DNA of 64,000 bases from Microbacterium oxydans (lineage in GTDB: Bacteria > Actinomycetota > Actinomycetes > Actinomycetales > Microbacteriaceae), in NCBI RefSeq assembly GCF_000956405.1, contig NZ_JYIV01000027.1:186001-250000 (forward strand). The letters run 5' to 3'. The notes below the pieces were generated by a model. It was given only the letters and a program-made list of their open reading frames with translations. It made no database searches and had not been told where the DNA came from. Numbering within the stretch: position 1 is the first letter of the stretch; each line of letters opens with the position of its first letter. Both the position numbers and the translations under genes were made by a program. Positions 25,872 to 34,861 of the stretch are shown one piece after another.

Positions 25872-27242
25872 TTACTCGTCGAGCTTCGCCTGCGCATCGC
25901 TCTGCGCCTGAGCCAGGAGAGCGTCGATGTCGGCGTTCCGGTCGGTCAGCACGGTCTGCACGACCGTGTCGAGAAGCGCGTAGACCTCCTGAGTCTTGAC
26001 CTTCGGCTCCCCCACGGGGGTCTGATCCCAGATGCGGTCGCTGAAGGGCGCCATCTGCTCGACAGGCACGTTGATGTAGTCGGCGATCCACTCCTGCGAC
26101 TCGTCGTACAGCTCGCGGCTGAGCACCGGCAGCAGCGGAGTGCCGACGGCCTGACCCGACTCGTTCAGGGTCTTCGCATCGAGCACCGCGGCATCCTTGT
26201 CCATGAGCTTCTGCATGTAGTACCAGTCGATCCAGGTCACTGCGGCTTCCTTGGTCGCATCGTCGACCGTGGGGCTGATCACCGCGATGTCACCACCGCC
26301 GAGCGTGCCGGGGTCGTCGCCCTCCATCGGCACGACGGTCATGCCGTAGATGTCCGAGTCCATGCCGAAGTCACGGACGAGGGCCGTGTAGATGTCCGAG
26401 CCGGAGGTGTACATGCCGATGTTGCCCGCGGCGAACTCCTGGTTGATGGTCCCCCAGTCGAGGTCGACCTTCGAGCCGAAGGCGTTGTCCTCCCACTTCA
26501 CGTCGTGCAGGAACTGGAGGGAGGCCTTGGTCGCATCGTTGTCGATGGTCGACTCGGCCGTGCCGTCGCCGTTGTCGGTCTGTGTGCGACCACCACGAGC
26601 CACGGTCTGCGACGTCAGCTGCCATCCTCCGGTGTTGTTGATCGCCATCTGCGCGTAGCCGGCCTTGCCGGTGGCATCGGTGATCTTCTTGGCGGCAGCG
26701 CGGATCTCATCCCACGTCTCCGGCGGGCTGTCGGGGTCGAGCCCCGCCTGCTCGAACAGGTCGCGGTTGTAGTGCAGTGCTGCCGCATAGGCCTGCCGCG
26801 GGAAGCCGTAGAGCTTGCCGTCGGCGCCGGTGACCCCGTCGAGGATGATGGGGTTGAACTTGTCCGTGTACCCGAGCTTCTCGATCGCGTCGGTCACGTC
26901 CATGAGCTGACCGTTCTCGAGCAGCGTCTTGGAGTCGGTGAACGGCACGGTGAAGACGTCGGGCAGGCTGCCCCCGGCGAGCTGCACGGCGAAGGTCGGC
27001 CCCTCCCACTCGTACTCGACACCGATGATGTCGATGTTCGGGTGCTCTTTCTCGAACTGCTTCTCCTGGGCGGCGAACGCGTCGTACGCGGCGGCGTCCG
27101 CTCCGGGCGGGAACGTCGCGACGCGCAGCTCGAGTCGTCCGTCGGCGCTGTCCCCGTCGCCGGCGGACGTGCATCCGGCAAGGGCGCCGACCGTCGCGAG
27201 CACGGCGAGGCCGGCGGCCATGGCCTTCGTTGGTGACTTCAT
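25872..27242 (-). CDS. extracellular sugar-binding lipoprotein of ABC transporter
   Basis: A 456-residue solute-binding protein. The signal peptide ends in the lipobox LAGC (Cys about residue 23), so it is tethered to the membrane. The mature part has the family-1 sugar-binding fold (EKQFEKEHPNIDIIGVEYEW, AGGSLPDVF, FAAGNIGMYTSGSDIY). Start ATG 27242 follows GGAAGGA. It delivers its sugar to the two permeases downstream. With a GH13 alpha-glucosidase upstream the ligand is likely an alpha-glucoside oligosaccharide, but this is inference from context. Confidence 0.92.
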   Translation of the reverse strand: MKSPTKAMAAGLAVLATVGALAGCTSAGDGDSADGRLELRVATFPPGADAAAYDAFAAQEKQFEKEHPNIDIIGVEYEWEGPTFAVQLAGGSLPDVFTVPFTDSKTLLENGQLMDVTDAIEKLGYTDKFNPIILDGVTGADGKLYGFPRQAYAAALHYNRDLFEQAGLDPDSPPETWDEIRAAAKKITDATGKAGYAQMAINNTGGWQLTSQTVARGGRTQTDNGDGTAESTIDNDATKASLQFLHDVKWEDNAFGSKVDLDWGTINQEFAAGNIGMYTSGSDIYTALVRDFGMDSDIYGMTVVPMEGDDPGTLGGGDIAVISPTVDDATKEAAVTWIDWYYMQKLMDKDAAVLDAKTLNESGQAVGTPLLPVLSRELYDESQEWIADYINVPVEQMAPFSDRIWDQTPVGEPKVKTQEVYALLDTVVQTVLTDRNADIDALLAQAQSDAQAKLDE

Positions 27243-27294
27243 TGTCTGTCCTTCCATGTGGTGCTGAGCGGGTGGTGCAGGGTCGTCTCGGCGC

Positions 27295-28974
27295 TCACTG
27301 CGAGCGCGCGGGGGTGGCGCGCAGGGCGAGCCAGGCGGTGGAGTCGGGAGGCAGCACGCCATCGAGGCGCGAGCTGGCGAGGAGGACCTCGTGATGCGCG
27401 GGCAGCGGCACGGGCACAGCGCCGAGGTTGGTGACGCTGAGTGTGCCGTCGCCGCGGCGGAATGCCAGGACGTCGGCACCCAGTTCGAGCCACTCCAGGT
27501 CATCGCCGGCGAAGTCGTCGATCCTGCGACGCAGAGCGATGGCCTGACGGTAGAGGTTCAGCGTCGAAGCCGGGTCCGCCTCCTGCGCGTCGACCGTGAG
27601 CGCGGCCCAGTCGTCCGGCTGCGGGAGCCAAGGGGTGCCGCCGAAGCCGTACGGGCTCGTCGCGCCCGTCCAGGGCAGCGGCACACGGCAGCCGTCCCGC
27701 CCCGGGTCGATCCCGCCGGACCGGAAGTGCATCGGGTCCTCGATGGCCGCGAGCGGCAGCTCCACCTCAGGCAGGCCGAGTTCGTCGCCCTGGTAGATGT
27801 AGAGGCTGCCAGGCAACGCGGCGACGAGCAGCGCGGCAGCACGAGCTCGGCGAACGCCGCGAGCCGTGTCGGTCGCCGTGCCGAAGCGCTTGCGCTCGAA
27901 CGCGAACGAGGAATCCGCCTGTCCGTATCTCGTGGCGGGACGAGTGACGTCGTGGTTCGAGAGGACCCACGTCGCCGGGGCTCCCACAGGCGCGTGCTCC
28001 GCAAGCGTGCGGGTGATGGAGTCGCGCATGGCACGGGCGTTCCACGGCTGTGTCATGAAGCCGAAGTTGAAGGCGGTGTGCATCTCCCCGGGCCGCAGAT
28101 AGCGCGCGAACCGCTCCGCGTCGTCGAGCCACACTTCGCCGACGAGCACCCGTTCCCCGTCGTACTCATCGGCCACCGCGCGCCACTCCCGATAGATCTC
28201 GTGCAACTCGTCGCGGTCGATGTGCGGGTGGTCCAGGGTGGGCGCCGAACCTGCGGGGAGATCCGGGAGGGCGGGGTCTTTGACCGGAAGGGCAGCCGAG
28301 TCGATCCGGACACCCGCGACCCCACGGTCGAACCAGAACCGCAGCACGGCTTCGTGTTCACGACGCACATCTGGGTGGTTCCAGTTCAGATCAGGCTGCT
28401 CAGGCGTGAAGAGGTGCAGGTACCACTCGCCGTCGGTGCCGTCGGGGTTCTGCGTGCGCGACCACGTCTCCCCCTGAAAGCTCGACACCCAGTTCGTCGG
28501 AATGGTGTCGCCGTGTTCGCCGCGACCCGGATGGAACCAGAACCGTTCCCGCTCCGGGCTGCCGGGGCCCGCTGCCAGAGCCTGCTGGAACCACTCGTGC
28601 TGATCCGAGATGTGGTTGGGGACGATGTCGACGATCGTGCGGATGCCCAGCGCGAGCGCTTCCGCGATCAGCTGCTCCGCTTCCTCGAGGGAACCGAAAC
28701 GGGGATCGATGCGGCGGTAGTCCTGCACGTCGTATCCGCCGTCGGCGAGGGGGCTCTGGTACCAGGGGGTGAACCAGAGCGCGTCCACTCCGAGGCTCTT
28801 CAGGTACGGCAGCCTCGAGCGGACGCCGGCGAGATCACCGATGCCGTCGCCATTGCCGTCCGCGAAGCTGCGTACGTACACCTGGTAGATCACGGCCGTT
28901 CGCCACCAGCCGGCGTCGACGGGCATGGCCAGGGCGCGGGCGGGGGCCGCTGTGCGCAGAACGTCAGTGTCCAC
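27295..28974 (-). CDS. alpha-glucosidase, glycoside hydrolase family 13
   Basis: A 559-residue GH13 enzyme without signal peptide. TIM-barrel motifs: DIVPNH (region I), GVRIDSA with nucleophile D225 (region II), VGEVWL with acid/base E280 (region III) and LSNHDV (region IV). The opening AVIYQVYVRSFADGNGDGIGDL is typical of oligo-1,6- and alpha-1,4-glucosidases, whose calcium site it forms. The product spectrum cannot be read. It is first in the importer operon and lies downstream of a perfect LacI-type palindrome at 29050-29063. Confidence 0.94.
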   Translation of the reverse strand: MDTDVLRTAAPARALAMPVDAGWWRTAVIYQVYVRSFADGNGDGIGDLAGVRSRLPYLKSLGVDALWFTPWYQSPLADGGYDVQDYRRIDPRFGSLEEAEQLIAEALALGIRTIVDIVPNHISDQHEWFQQALAAGPGSPERERFWFHPGRGEHGDTIPTNWVSSFQGETWSRTQNPDGTDGEWYLHLFTPEQPDLNWNHPDVRREHEAVLRFWFDRGVAGVRIDSAALPVKDPALPDLPAGSAPTLDHPHIDRDELHEIYREWRAVADEYDGERVLVGEVWLDDAERFARYLRPGEMHTAFNFGFMTQPWNARAMRDSITRTLAEHAPVGAPATWVLSNHDVTRPATRYGQADSSFAFERKRFGTATDTARGVRRARAAALLVAALPGSLYIYQGDELGLPEVELPLAAIEDPMHFRSGGIDPGRDGCRVPLPWTGATSPYGFGGTPWLPQPDDWAALTVDAQEADPASTLNLYRQAIALRRRIDDFAGDDLEWLELGADVLAFRRGDGTLSVTNLGAVPVPLPAHHEVLLASSRLDGVLPPDSTAWLALRATPARSQ

Positions 28975-29049
28975 GGAACTCCTCGTCGTCGGTGGCGATG
29001 AGTCGAATGTAGCTTTTTCAACCGCTTAACGCAAGAAGTAAACGAGATG

Positions 29050-29063
29050 TCGCAAATTTGCGA
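29050..29063. promoter_or_regulatory. LacI-family operator upstream of the sugar operon
   Basis: Perfect 14-base palindrome TCGCAAATTTGCGA in the 132-base gap upstream of the GH13 gene. It shares the GCAA-TTGC core with two palindromes upstream of the adjacent LacI gene. Confidence 0.7.
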
Positions 29064-29106
29064 TGGCTTGCGAGCGCGCCGAAAGAACGAACCGCAGGCG
29101 GCTCGC

Positions 29107-30114
29107 TCAGAGAGTCAGAGGTCCCGTCGACGCGCGCAGGACCAGCTCGGGCTCGAACAGGAGCTCGTCACCGGGCTGGGCCGTGCCGGCGATCTGAGCG
29201 AGCAGGAGAGCGATCACGGCTCGTCCCATCGACTCGATCGGCTGCCGAACCGTCGTCAACGGCGGCTCGGTGCAGCTCATCAGCGCGGAGTCGTCGAACC
29301 CGACGATGCTCACGTCTCCCGGCACCGACAGACCGGCGCGCCGAGCCGCGCGCACGGCCCCGAGAGCCATCGGGTCACTCGCGCACACGATGGCGGTCGC
29401 GCCGGCGGCGAACAGCCGCGCGGCCCCCGCCTGCCCCGACTCGAGCGAGTACATGCCACGCACCACGAGCTCGTCCGAGAGCGGCGCACCGAGCGAATCG
29501 AGCAGTCGACGCGCGGACTCGAGCTTGCGACGGGAGGGTATGTGGTCTTCCGGCCCCAGGAGCAGTCCGATCTTGCGGTGCCCGAGCTGGTGCACGTGCA
29601 GCACCGCCTGCTCGGCGGCTGCGGCGTCATCGGTCGACACCGTGGCGAACGGCAGCTCCGGCACGCGGGCGTTGACGAGCACGGTCGGGAGGTTGACCTG
29701 ACGCAACCGCTCGTAGTGCTGATGCGCGGCATCCGCCTGCGTGTAGTTCCCTCCGAGGAAGATGACGCCGGACACCTGCTGTGCGAGGAGCAGGTCGACG
29801 TAGTCGGACTCCGTGACACCTCCTGCGTTCTGCGTGCAGAGCAGTGGCGTGTAGCCGTTCTGAGTGAGCGCTCCCCCGACGATCTCGGCGAACGCGGGGA
29901 AGATCGGATTCTGCAGCTCGGGCAGCACGAGCCCCACGAGGCGGGCGCGTTCTCCCCGCAGCTTCGTCGGCCGCTCGTAACCGAGCACGTCGAGTGCGGT
30001 GAGGACCGCCTGCCGTGTGGCGTCGGAGACCCCCGGCTTCTCGTTGAGTACGCGACTGACCGTCGCCTCGCTCACTCCGACCTTGCGGGCTACCTCGGCG
30101 AGTCGCTTCGACAT
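29107..30114 (-). CDS. LacI-family transcriptional repressor
   Basis: A 335-residue LacI regulator. The HTH and hinge helix read RLAEVARKVGVSEATVSRVL, followed by NEKPGVSD (residues 3-30). Residues 60-330 are a periplasmic-binding-like sensor (LVGLVLPELQNPIFPAF, SIVGFDDSALMSCTEPPLTTV). It lies just upstream of the GH13/ABC operon in the same direction and is the obvious local repressor. Two palindromes at 30128 and 30147 flank its own promoter, implying autoregulation. ATG 30114 follows TACACT by six bases. Confidence 0.95.
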   Translation of the reverse strand: MSKRLAEVARKVGVSEATVSRVLNEKPGVSDATRQAVLTALDVLGYERPTKLRGERARLVGLVLPELQNPIFPAFAEIVGGALTQNGYTPLLCTQNAGGVTESDYVDLLLAQQVSGVIFLGGNYTQADAAHQHYERLRQVNLPTVLVNARVPELPFATVSTDDAAAAEQAVLHVHQLGHRKIGLLLGPEDHIPSRRKLESARRLLDSLGAPLSDELVVRGMYSLESGQAGAARLFAAGATAIVCASDPMALGAVRAARRAGLSVPGDVSIVGFDDSALMSCTEPPLTTVRQPIESMGRAVIALLLAQIAGTAQPGDELLFEPELVLRASTGPLTL

Positions 30115-30120
30115 GCGATC

Positions 30121-30126
30121 AGTGTA
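30121..30126 (-). promoter_or_regulatory. -10 element (TACACT) for leaderless lacI-family gene
   Basis: TACACT on the minus strand, six bases before ATG 30114; the first operator starts two bases upstream of it, so a bound repressor would block polymerase. Confidence 0.5.
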
Positions 30127-30127
30127 C

Positions 30128-30139
30128 GCAAGTACTTGC
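30128..30139. promoter_or_regulatory. LacI-family autoregulatory operator 1
   Basis: Perfect 12-base palindrome GCAAGTACTTGC immediately upstream of the lacI-family -10 element. Confidence 0.65.
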
Positions 30140-30146
30140 AAGAACG

Positions 30147-30161
30147 CGCAAACAGTTTGCG
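30147..30161. promoter_or_regulatory. LacI-family autoregulatory operator 2
   Basis: Perfect palindrome CGCAAACAGTTTGCG with a single central base, eight bases from operator 1. Flanking AGAAC/GTTCT extends the symmetry. Confidence 0.65.
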
Positions 30162-30174
30162 TTCTCGCGAGGGC

Positions 30175-31428
30175 TCAGCGGACGTTGCCGTTGGAGCAGG
30201 TCTGCTGAGCGGCGGAGTTGCCCTTGATCGAGTCGGGGAGCGCCACGACGTTGTCCGGGGTCGCCGCGGGGTCCGGCGTGGCGGCGGGATCCGTCGCCGG
30301 CTGCTCGACGGGTGCGGTCGGCTCCTGCACGATCACGCCGTCGTTCTTGTTGTTCTCATGTGTGATCTGCAGTTGCGCGTTCTCGGCAAGCGCGTCCCAG
30401 AGCGCAGCGGCTGCGGTGTAGTTGGGGACGACCTTGTTGGGGTTCGCCGAATCGGTGCCGTTCGGGTACTGCACGAAGACGATGTCCTCGAACGGCACCG
30501 ACTTGACCGCGAGCGCGATCTGCACGAGCGTCATCGGATTCGTGAGCGACTCGCTCGGCTCGAGGTTCTGGATGGCCGTGTTCGCGAGCTTGAGCATGAC
30601 CGGCACGTTGCCGAGCACCTCGCCGCTGATCATCTTGCGCGCCAGGCTCGACATGTACTGCTGCTGGTTGCCGATACGGCCGAGGTCGCTGCCGTCGCCG
30701 ACTCCGTGGCGGGTGCGCAGGAACTGGAGCGCCTGCAGACCCTCCACCGTGTGCGTGCCCGCGGCCATGTCGAGTCCGGTGTAGCGGTCCTTGATCGGGT
30801 TGGCGAGGCAGACGTCGACACCACCGATGGCGTTCGTGATCTCGATCACGCCGCCGAACGTGACTCCGGCCGCGAACTGGATCTCCTGATCGGTGAGCTC
30901 GGAGATGGTCTTCACGACGCAGTTCAGCCCGCCGTCCGTGTACGCGGTGTTCAACGGCTGCTTGCTCATGGCCGACGTCGCGTTGCCGTTCTTGTCCGTG
31001 CAGGACGGGATCGGCACCATCAGGTCACGGGGGAAGCTGACGACCGTGATACGTCGCGGCTCCTGCGAGACATGGACCAGGAGGTTCACATCGTTGAGGG
31101 TGCCCTCGGCATCCGCCCCCGAGCACCGCGCCCCGAACAGGTCCTTGTACTTCTCCTCGCAGGTGTCCACCCCGGTGAGCACCATGTTGAAGCCGCCCTT
31201 GTACTCGCCGATGTCCGGCGGGATGGGATCCTGACCCTCGATCTCGACGGCGTTCGCCGAGACCGTGCTCGTGAGGTCGTAGAAGACGTAGGCGCCGACA
31301 CCGAGGCCGCTCACCAGCACCACGGCGAGGCCGATGGCGATGAACTTCAGGAGCTGGCCGACGGTACCGGGGGTGCCCAGCTGACCATGGCGCGCGATCG
31401 TGTGCCGGCGTCGGGGGTTCTGGCTCAC
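30175..31428 (-). CDS. LytR-CpsA-Psr (LCP) family cell-wall glycopolymer ligase
   Basis: A 417-residue membrane-anchored enzyme. One helix (FIAIGLAVVLVSGLGVGAYVF) follows a basic cytosolic tail. The extracellular LCP domain, about residues 75-320, has SFPRDLMVPIP, GGLNCVVKTISELT and the Arg motif RTRHGVGDGSDLGR followed by NQQQYMSSL, which bind the polyprenyl-phosphate substrate. The tail is Pro/Ala-rich with a late Cys. LCP enzymes attach anionic polymers to peptidoglycan. GTG 31428 has gaaagg upstream. Next to tRNA-Ser. Confidence 0.93.
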   Translation of the reverse strand: MSQNPRRRHTIARHGQLGTPGTVGQLLKFIAIGLAVVLVSGLGVGAYVFYDLTSTVSANAVEIEGQDPIPPDIGEYKGGFNMVLTGVDTCEEKYKDLFGARCSGADAEGTLNDVNLLVHVSQEPRRITVVSFPRDLMVPIPSCTDKNGNATSAMSKQPLNTAYTDGGLNCVVKTISELTDQEIQFAAGVTFGGVIEITNAIGGVDVCLANPIKDRYTGLDMAAGTHTVEGLQALQFLRTRHGVGDGSDLGRIGNQQQYMSSLARKMISGEVLGNVPVMLKLANTAIQNLEPSESLTNPMTLVQIALAVKSVPFEDIVFVQYPNGTDSANPNKVVPNYTAAAALWDALAENAQLQITHENNKNDGVIVQEPTAPVEQPATDPAATPDPAATPDNVVALPDSIKGNSAAQQTCSNGNVR

Positions 31429-31478
31429 TCGGGACCTTTCGGATTCAGCGTCGGTGCGGGGGCACCGTGCTCACAATG

Positions 31479-31563
31479 CGGAGGGTGTGGGATTCGAACC
31501 CACGAGACATCTCTGCCCACTGGTTTTCAAGACCAGCTCCATCGGCCGCTCGGACAACCCTCC
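31479..31563 (-). tRNA. tRNA-Ser (TGA)
   Basis: An 85-base class II tRNA on the minus strand: acceptor GGAGGGT/ACCCTCC, anticodon stem CTGGT/ACCAG around CTTGAAA (anticodon TGA), a long variable arm and T loop GTTCGAATC. Discriminator G. Confidence 0.95.
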
Positions 31564-31605
31564 CGGCAGGCACTTCTGCCGACCAGGCGTGAGTCTAGCC
31601 GAGAA

Positions 31606-32427
31606 CTATTCTCCTGCGCTGACCTGGGCGAGGGCTGGAAGTGTGTCGAGCGCCCGCGCCAGCCCGCCTTCGGCGACGTCTGCGGTGACCTCGCCGGCCG
31701 CATCCTTGACCACGTCGGGAGCCTGGCCCATCGCGACGGCACGACCGCCGAGCGCACGAGCCCAGCCGAACATGCCGATGTCGTTGCGCCCGTCTCCGGC
31801 GACGAGGATGCGGTCCTCGCCGAGCCCGAGCTCGGTGCGCACCTGCTCCAGCGCTGTGCCCTTGTCCACGCCCTGCGGCGCGATGTCCAGCCATGCCGTC
31901 CAGCCGATGGCATACGACACCTCGTTCAGACCGGCGTCCGCCACCAGACGGTGGAAGTCCTCTTCGTCGTGACCGGGAGAGACGACGACGATGCGCGAGA
32001 CGGGCAGAGCGCCGAGTTCATCGAAGTCGACCTGTCGGCCGCCGTCCAGCGTCCAATCGTCGAGCTGCTCCGTGAACAGCCGCTGCCCGGAAGCGAGTTC
32101 CACCATGTACCTGGCGTCGGGCAGTCGCTCACGCAGCAGGTCGAGAACCGGCGTGGGGTCGAACGTCTCGACGTTCCAGCGCTCCCAGTCGTCACCGGAG
32201 CGCCGCATCGTCACCGCCCCGTTGGAGCACACCACGTAGTCCGCGGTCAGCCCGAGTTCCTCGACGTAAGGCCGCGTCGCCATCCAGCTGCGTCCGGTCG
32301 CGATCGTGACGATATGCCCACCGTCGCGCACCCGGGCGATGGCTTCGGGGACGCCGGGGCTCATCGTCTCGTCCTGCAGCAGGATGGTCCCGTCGACGTC
32401 GAGGCCGACCAGCCAGGCCTCGGTCAT
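31606..32427 (-). CDS. Cof-type HAD phosphatase
   Basis: A 273-residue HAD of the Cof/IIB group: motif [10 protein letters not shown] with the two Asp, TIATGRSW (motif II Thr), Lys in [10 protein letters not shown] and motif [14 protein letters not shown]. The cap domain between residues about 85 and 185 is the alpha/beta IIB cap. These enzymes dephosphorylate sugar phosphates or cofactors; the substrate is unknown. ATG 32427 overlaps the serS stop by four bases, so it is translated together with serS. Confidence 0.92.
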   Translation of the reverse strand: MTEAWLVGLDVDGTILLQDETMSPGVPEAIARVRDGGHIVTIATGRSWMATRPYVEELGLTADYVVCSNGAVTMRRSGDDWERWNVETFDPTPVLDLLRERLPDARYMVELASGQRLFTEQLDDWTLDGGRQVDFDELGALPVSRIVVVSPGHDEEDFHRLVADAGLNEVSYAIGWTAWLDIAPQGVDKGTALEQVRTELGLGEDRILVAGDGRNDIGMFGWARALGGRAVAMGQAPDVVKDAAGEVTADVAEGGLARALDTLPALAQVSAGE

Positions 32428-33740
32428 CGGGCAGCCCGCCCGTCGCCGAGCGGCTCGATCACTTCGAGGCCACCGAGGTAGGGGCGCAGCACCTCGGGCA
32501 CGCGCACGGAGCCGTCTGCCTGCTGGTGCGTCTCGAGCAGCGCCACGATCCAGCGCGTCGTGGCCAGCGTGCCGTTCAACGTGGCGACGTGCTGCGTCTT
32601 CGCCGTGCCCTGTGCCGCACCATCCGCCGCATCCACCGCCGGTCGGTACCGCACATCGAGGCGACGCGCCTGGAACGTCGTGCAGTTCGAGGTGGAAGTG
32701 AGCTCGCGGAAGGCGTCCTGCGTGGGCACCCAGGCCTCGATGTCGTACTTGCGTGCGGCGCTCGAACCGAGATCTCCCGCCGCCACGTCGATCACGCGGT
32801 AGGCGAGGCCCAGCGACGTCAGCATCTCCTCCTGCAGCGCGACGAGGCGCAGGTGCTCGGCCTCCGCGTCCTCTGCCGTCGTGTAGACGAACATCTCGAG
32901 CTTGTTGAACTGGTGCACGCGGATGATGCCGCGAGTGTCCTTGCCGTGCGAGCCCGCTTCACGGCGGTAGCAGGTCGACCACCCGGCGTACCGGAGGGCG
33001 CCGTCGGCCAGGTCGACGATCTCGTCCTTGTGGTACCCGGCGAGCGCGACCTCGCTGGTGCCGACGAGATACAGGTCGTCGTCCTTGTCGAGGTGGTAGA
33101 CCTCGTCGGCGTGCTCGCCGAGGAATCCGGTTCCCTGCATGATCTCGGGGCGCACGAGCGTCGGGGTGATCAACGGCACGAAGCCGTTCTGCAACGCCTT
33201 GTCGAGGGCGAGGTTCATGAGCGCGATCTCGAGACGCGCACCGATCCCGCGCAGGAAGTAGAAGCGGGCACCGGAGACCTTGGCACCGCGTTCCATGTCG
33301 ATCGCACCGAGGAGCTCGCCGAGCTCGAGGTGGTCCTTCGGCTCGAAGTCGAAGGCGGGCACCTCGCCGACACGGCGCAGCTCGACGAAGTCGGCTTCAC
33401 CGCCCGCGGGCACGCCGTCGATGACGACGTTCTCGATCCGCGCGAGCGCGGCGGCCGCTGCCTCAGCCGCTTCGTTCGCGGCGTGCTGGGCCTGCTTGAC
33501 GCGCTCGGCCAGGTCCTTCGCCTGAGCGACCAGCGCGGCCTTCTCCTCCTTCGGAGCCTTCGCGACCAGTTTCCCGAAGGCGTTCTGCTCAGCCCGCAGC
33601 TCCTCGAACGCGGAGAGCGCCGCCCTGCGCGATCGATCGGCCTCGAGTGCGATGTCGACGGTGCTCTGGTCGTTTCCACGAGCGGTCTGCGAGCGGCGGA
33701 CGATCTCCGGATTGTCGCGGAGGAGTGCGAGGTCGATCAT
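32424..33740 (-). CDS. serS: seryl-tRNA synthetase
   Basis: A 438-residue class II aminoacyl-tRNA synthetase. N-terminal coiled-coil arm (residues about 30-110, [21 protein letters not shown]) binds the tRNA-Ser long arm. The catalytic core has [20 protein letters not shown], motif 2 [20 protein letters not shown] and motif 3 [20 protein letters not shown] 33740 lies six bases after TAGACT, so it is probably leaderless. It shares its divergent gap with the lipid-kinase gene at 33843. Confidence 0.97.
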   Translation of the reverse strand: MIDLALLRDNPEIVRRSQTARGNDQSTVDIALEADRSRRAALSAFEELRAEQNAFGKLVAKAPKEEKAALVAQAKDLAERVKQAQHAANEAAEAAAAALARIENVVIDGVPAGGEADFVELRRVGEVPAFDFEPKDHLELGELLGAIDMERGAKVSGARFYFLRGIGARLEIALMNLALDKALQNGFVPLITPTLVRPEIMQGTGFLGEHADEVYHLDKDDDLYLVGTSEVALAGYHKDEIVDLADGALRYAGWSTCYRREAGSHGKDTRGIIRVHQFNKLEMFVYTTAEDAEAEHLRLVALQEEMLTSLGLAYRVIDVAAGDLGSSAARKYDIEAWVPTQDAFRELTSTSNCTTFQARRLDVRYRPAVDAADGAAQGTAKTQHVATLNGTLATTRWIVALLETHQQADGSVRVPEVLRPYLGGLEVIEPLGDGRAAR

Positions 33741-33746
33741 CCACCA

Positions 33747-33752
33747 AGTCTA
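33747..33752 (-). promoter_or_regulatory. -10 element (TAGACT) for leaderless serS
   Basis: TAGACT on the minus strand, six bases before ATG 33740. Confidence 0.5.
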
Positions 33753-33830
33753 CGGTGAACGCCCGGGCGCGCCGGATGTCACACTCGCACCCGGGAGGCG
33801 CCGGAGGGACGTCACGAGTGGATCGCGGTT

Positions 33831-33836
33831 TAGAGT
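33831..33836 (+). promoter_or_regulatory. -10 element (TAGAGT) for leaderless lipid kinase gene
   Basis: TAGAGT then six bases (agcgcc) and ATG 33843; no ribosome site is present. Confidence 0.5.
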
Positions 33837-33842
33837 AGCGCC

Positions 33843-34841
33843 ATGACCACGAGCGCACCCGTCCGGCGACAGGCGGCGCTCGTCTACAACCCGATCAAGG
33901 TCGATGGCAAGCACCTCCGCGCCCTGGTGCGCGATCTCTCTCGGGAGGCCGGGTGGGAGCATCCCGCCTTCTACCCGACGACAGTCGAGGACGCCGGCCA
34001 GCACGCCACGGCGCAGGCTCTGGAGCGTGGGGTGGACGTGGTGCTGGTGGCGGGAGGCGACGGCACGGTGCGGGCCGTGTCGGAGGCGATCGCGAACAGC
34101 GGGGTGCCGTTGGCGATCCTGCCCAGCGGCACCGGCAATCTGCTCGCGCGCAACCTCGGGCTCCCACTGGGCGATCCGACCGAGATGATCCAGGCGGCGC
34201 TCGGCGACTTCCGGCACCCGATCGACGTCGGCTGGGCGCGGCTGACGCGGCAGGACGGCGAGGAGGCGCAGCACGCTTTCGTCGTGCTCGCCGGCATGGG
34301 GCTCGACGCCGACATGATCGCGAACACCCGCTCGGATCTGAAGAGATCCGTGGGGTGGATCGCGTACGTCGACGGCGCTGCCCGCTCGCTGCCCCGCGCG
34401 AAGCCGTTCCGCGCGGTCTACCAGATCGACGATGGACGCCTGCACACCCACCGCGCCTACAGCCTGCTGTTCGCGAACTGCGGCACGCTCCCCGCCGGGA
34501 TCTCTCTGATCCCGGACGCATCGATCACCGATGCCGCCCTCGACGTGGCCGTCATCCAGCCGACCGGCATGCTCGGCTGGTTCGCCGTCTGGCGGAAGAT
34601 CTGGTGGGACAACTCGGTGCTGCGACGCTTCCGCGCGGGACGCCGAGTCCTGGAGCGGCGCGGGAAGAACGCCTCCGTCCACTACTTCCACGGTGCCGCG
34701 GCCGAGGCTGCCGCGCCCGACCCGATCCCGATCGAGCTCGACGGCGACGAGTTCGGCGAAGCCGTGCGCATCACCTGCTGGGCGGACCCGGGGGCACTTC
34801 TCCTGGCGTTGCCGACAGGCCACCCCGTGCACATCCTCTGA
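33843..34841 (+). CDS. diacylglycerol kinase-family lipid kinase
   Basis: A 332-residue soluble kinase. The nucleotide motif VLVAGGDGTVRAVSEAI and ILPSGTGNLLARNLGLPLG define the DAGK catalytic domain (residues 1-130). The C-terminal beta domain follows, with VLAGMGLDADMI and the late SL-IELDGDEFGE catalytic-Asp region. Members phosphorylate diacylglycerol, sphingosine or related lipids. Divergent from serS. Confidence 0.92.
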   Translation: MTTSAPVRRQAALVYNPIKVDGKHLRALVRDLSREAGWEHPAFYPTTVEDAGQHATAQALERGVDVVLVAGGDGTVRAVSEAIANSGVPLAILPSGTGNLLARNLGLPLGDPTEMIQAALGDFRHPIDVGWARLTRQDGEEAQHAFVVLAGMGLDADMIANTRSDLKRSVGWIAYVDGAARSLPRAKPFRAVYQIDDGRLHTHRAYSLLFANCGTLPAGISLIPDASITDAALDVAVIQPTGMLGWFAVWRKIWWDNSVLRRFRAGRRVLERRGKNASVHYFHGAAAEAAAPDPIPIELDGDEFGEAVRITCWADPGALLLALPTGHPVHIL

Positions 34842-34861
34842 GGTCCCGCGGGCCCCTATGG

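Noticed and set aside
29047-32481. 1144-codon open frame on the plus strand
   Set aside because: It is antisense to lacI, LCP, tRNA-Ser, HAD and serS; its translation is Arg/His/Val-rich with no domain, a GC-bias shadow.
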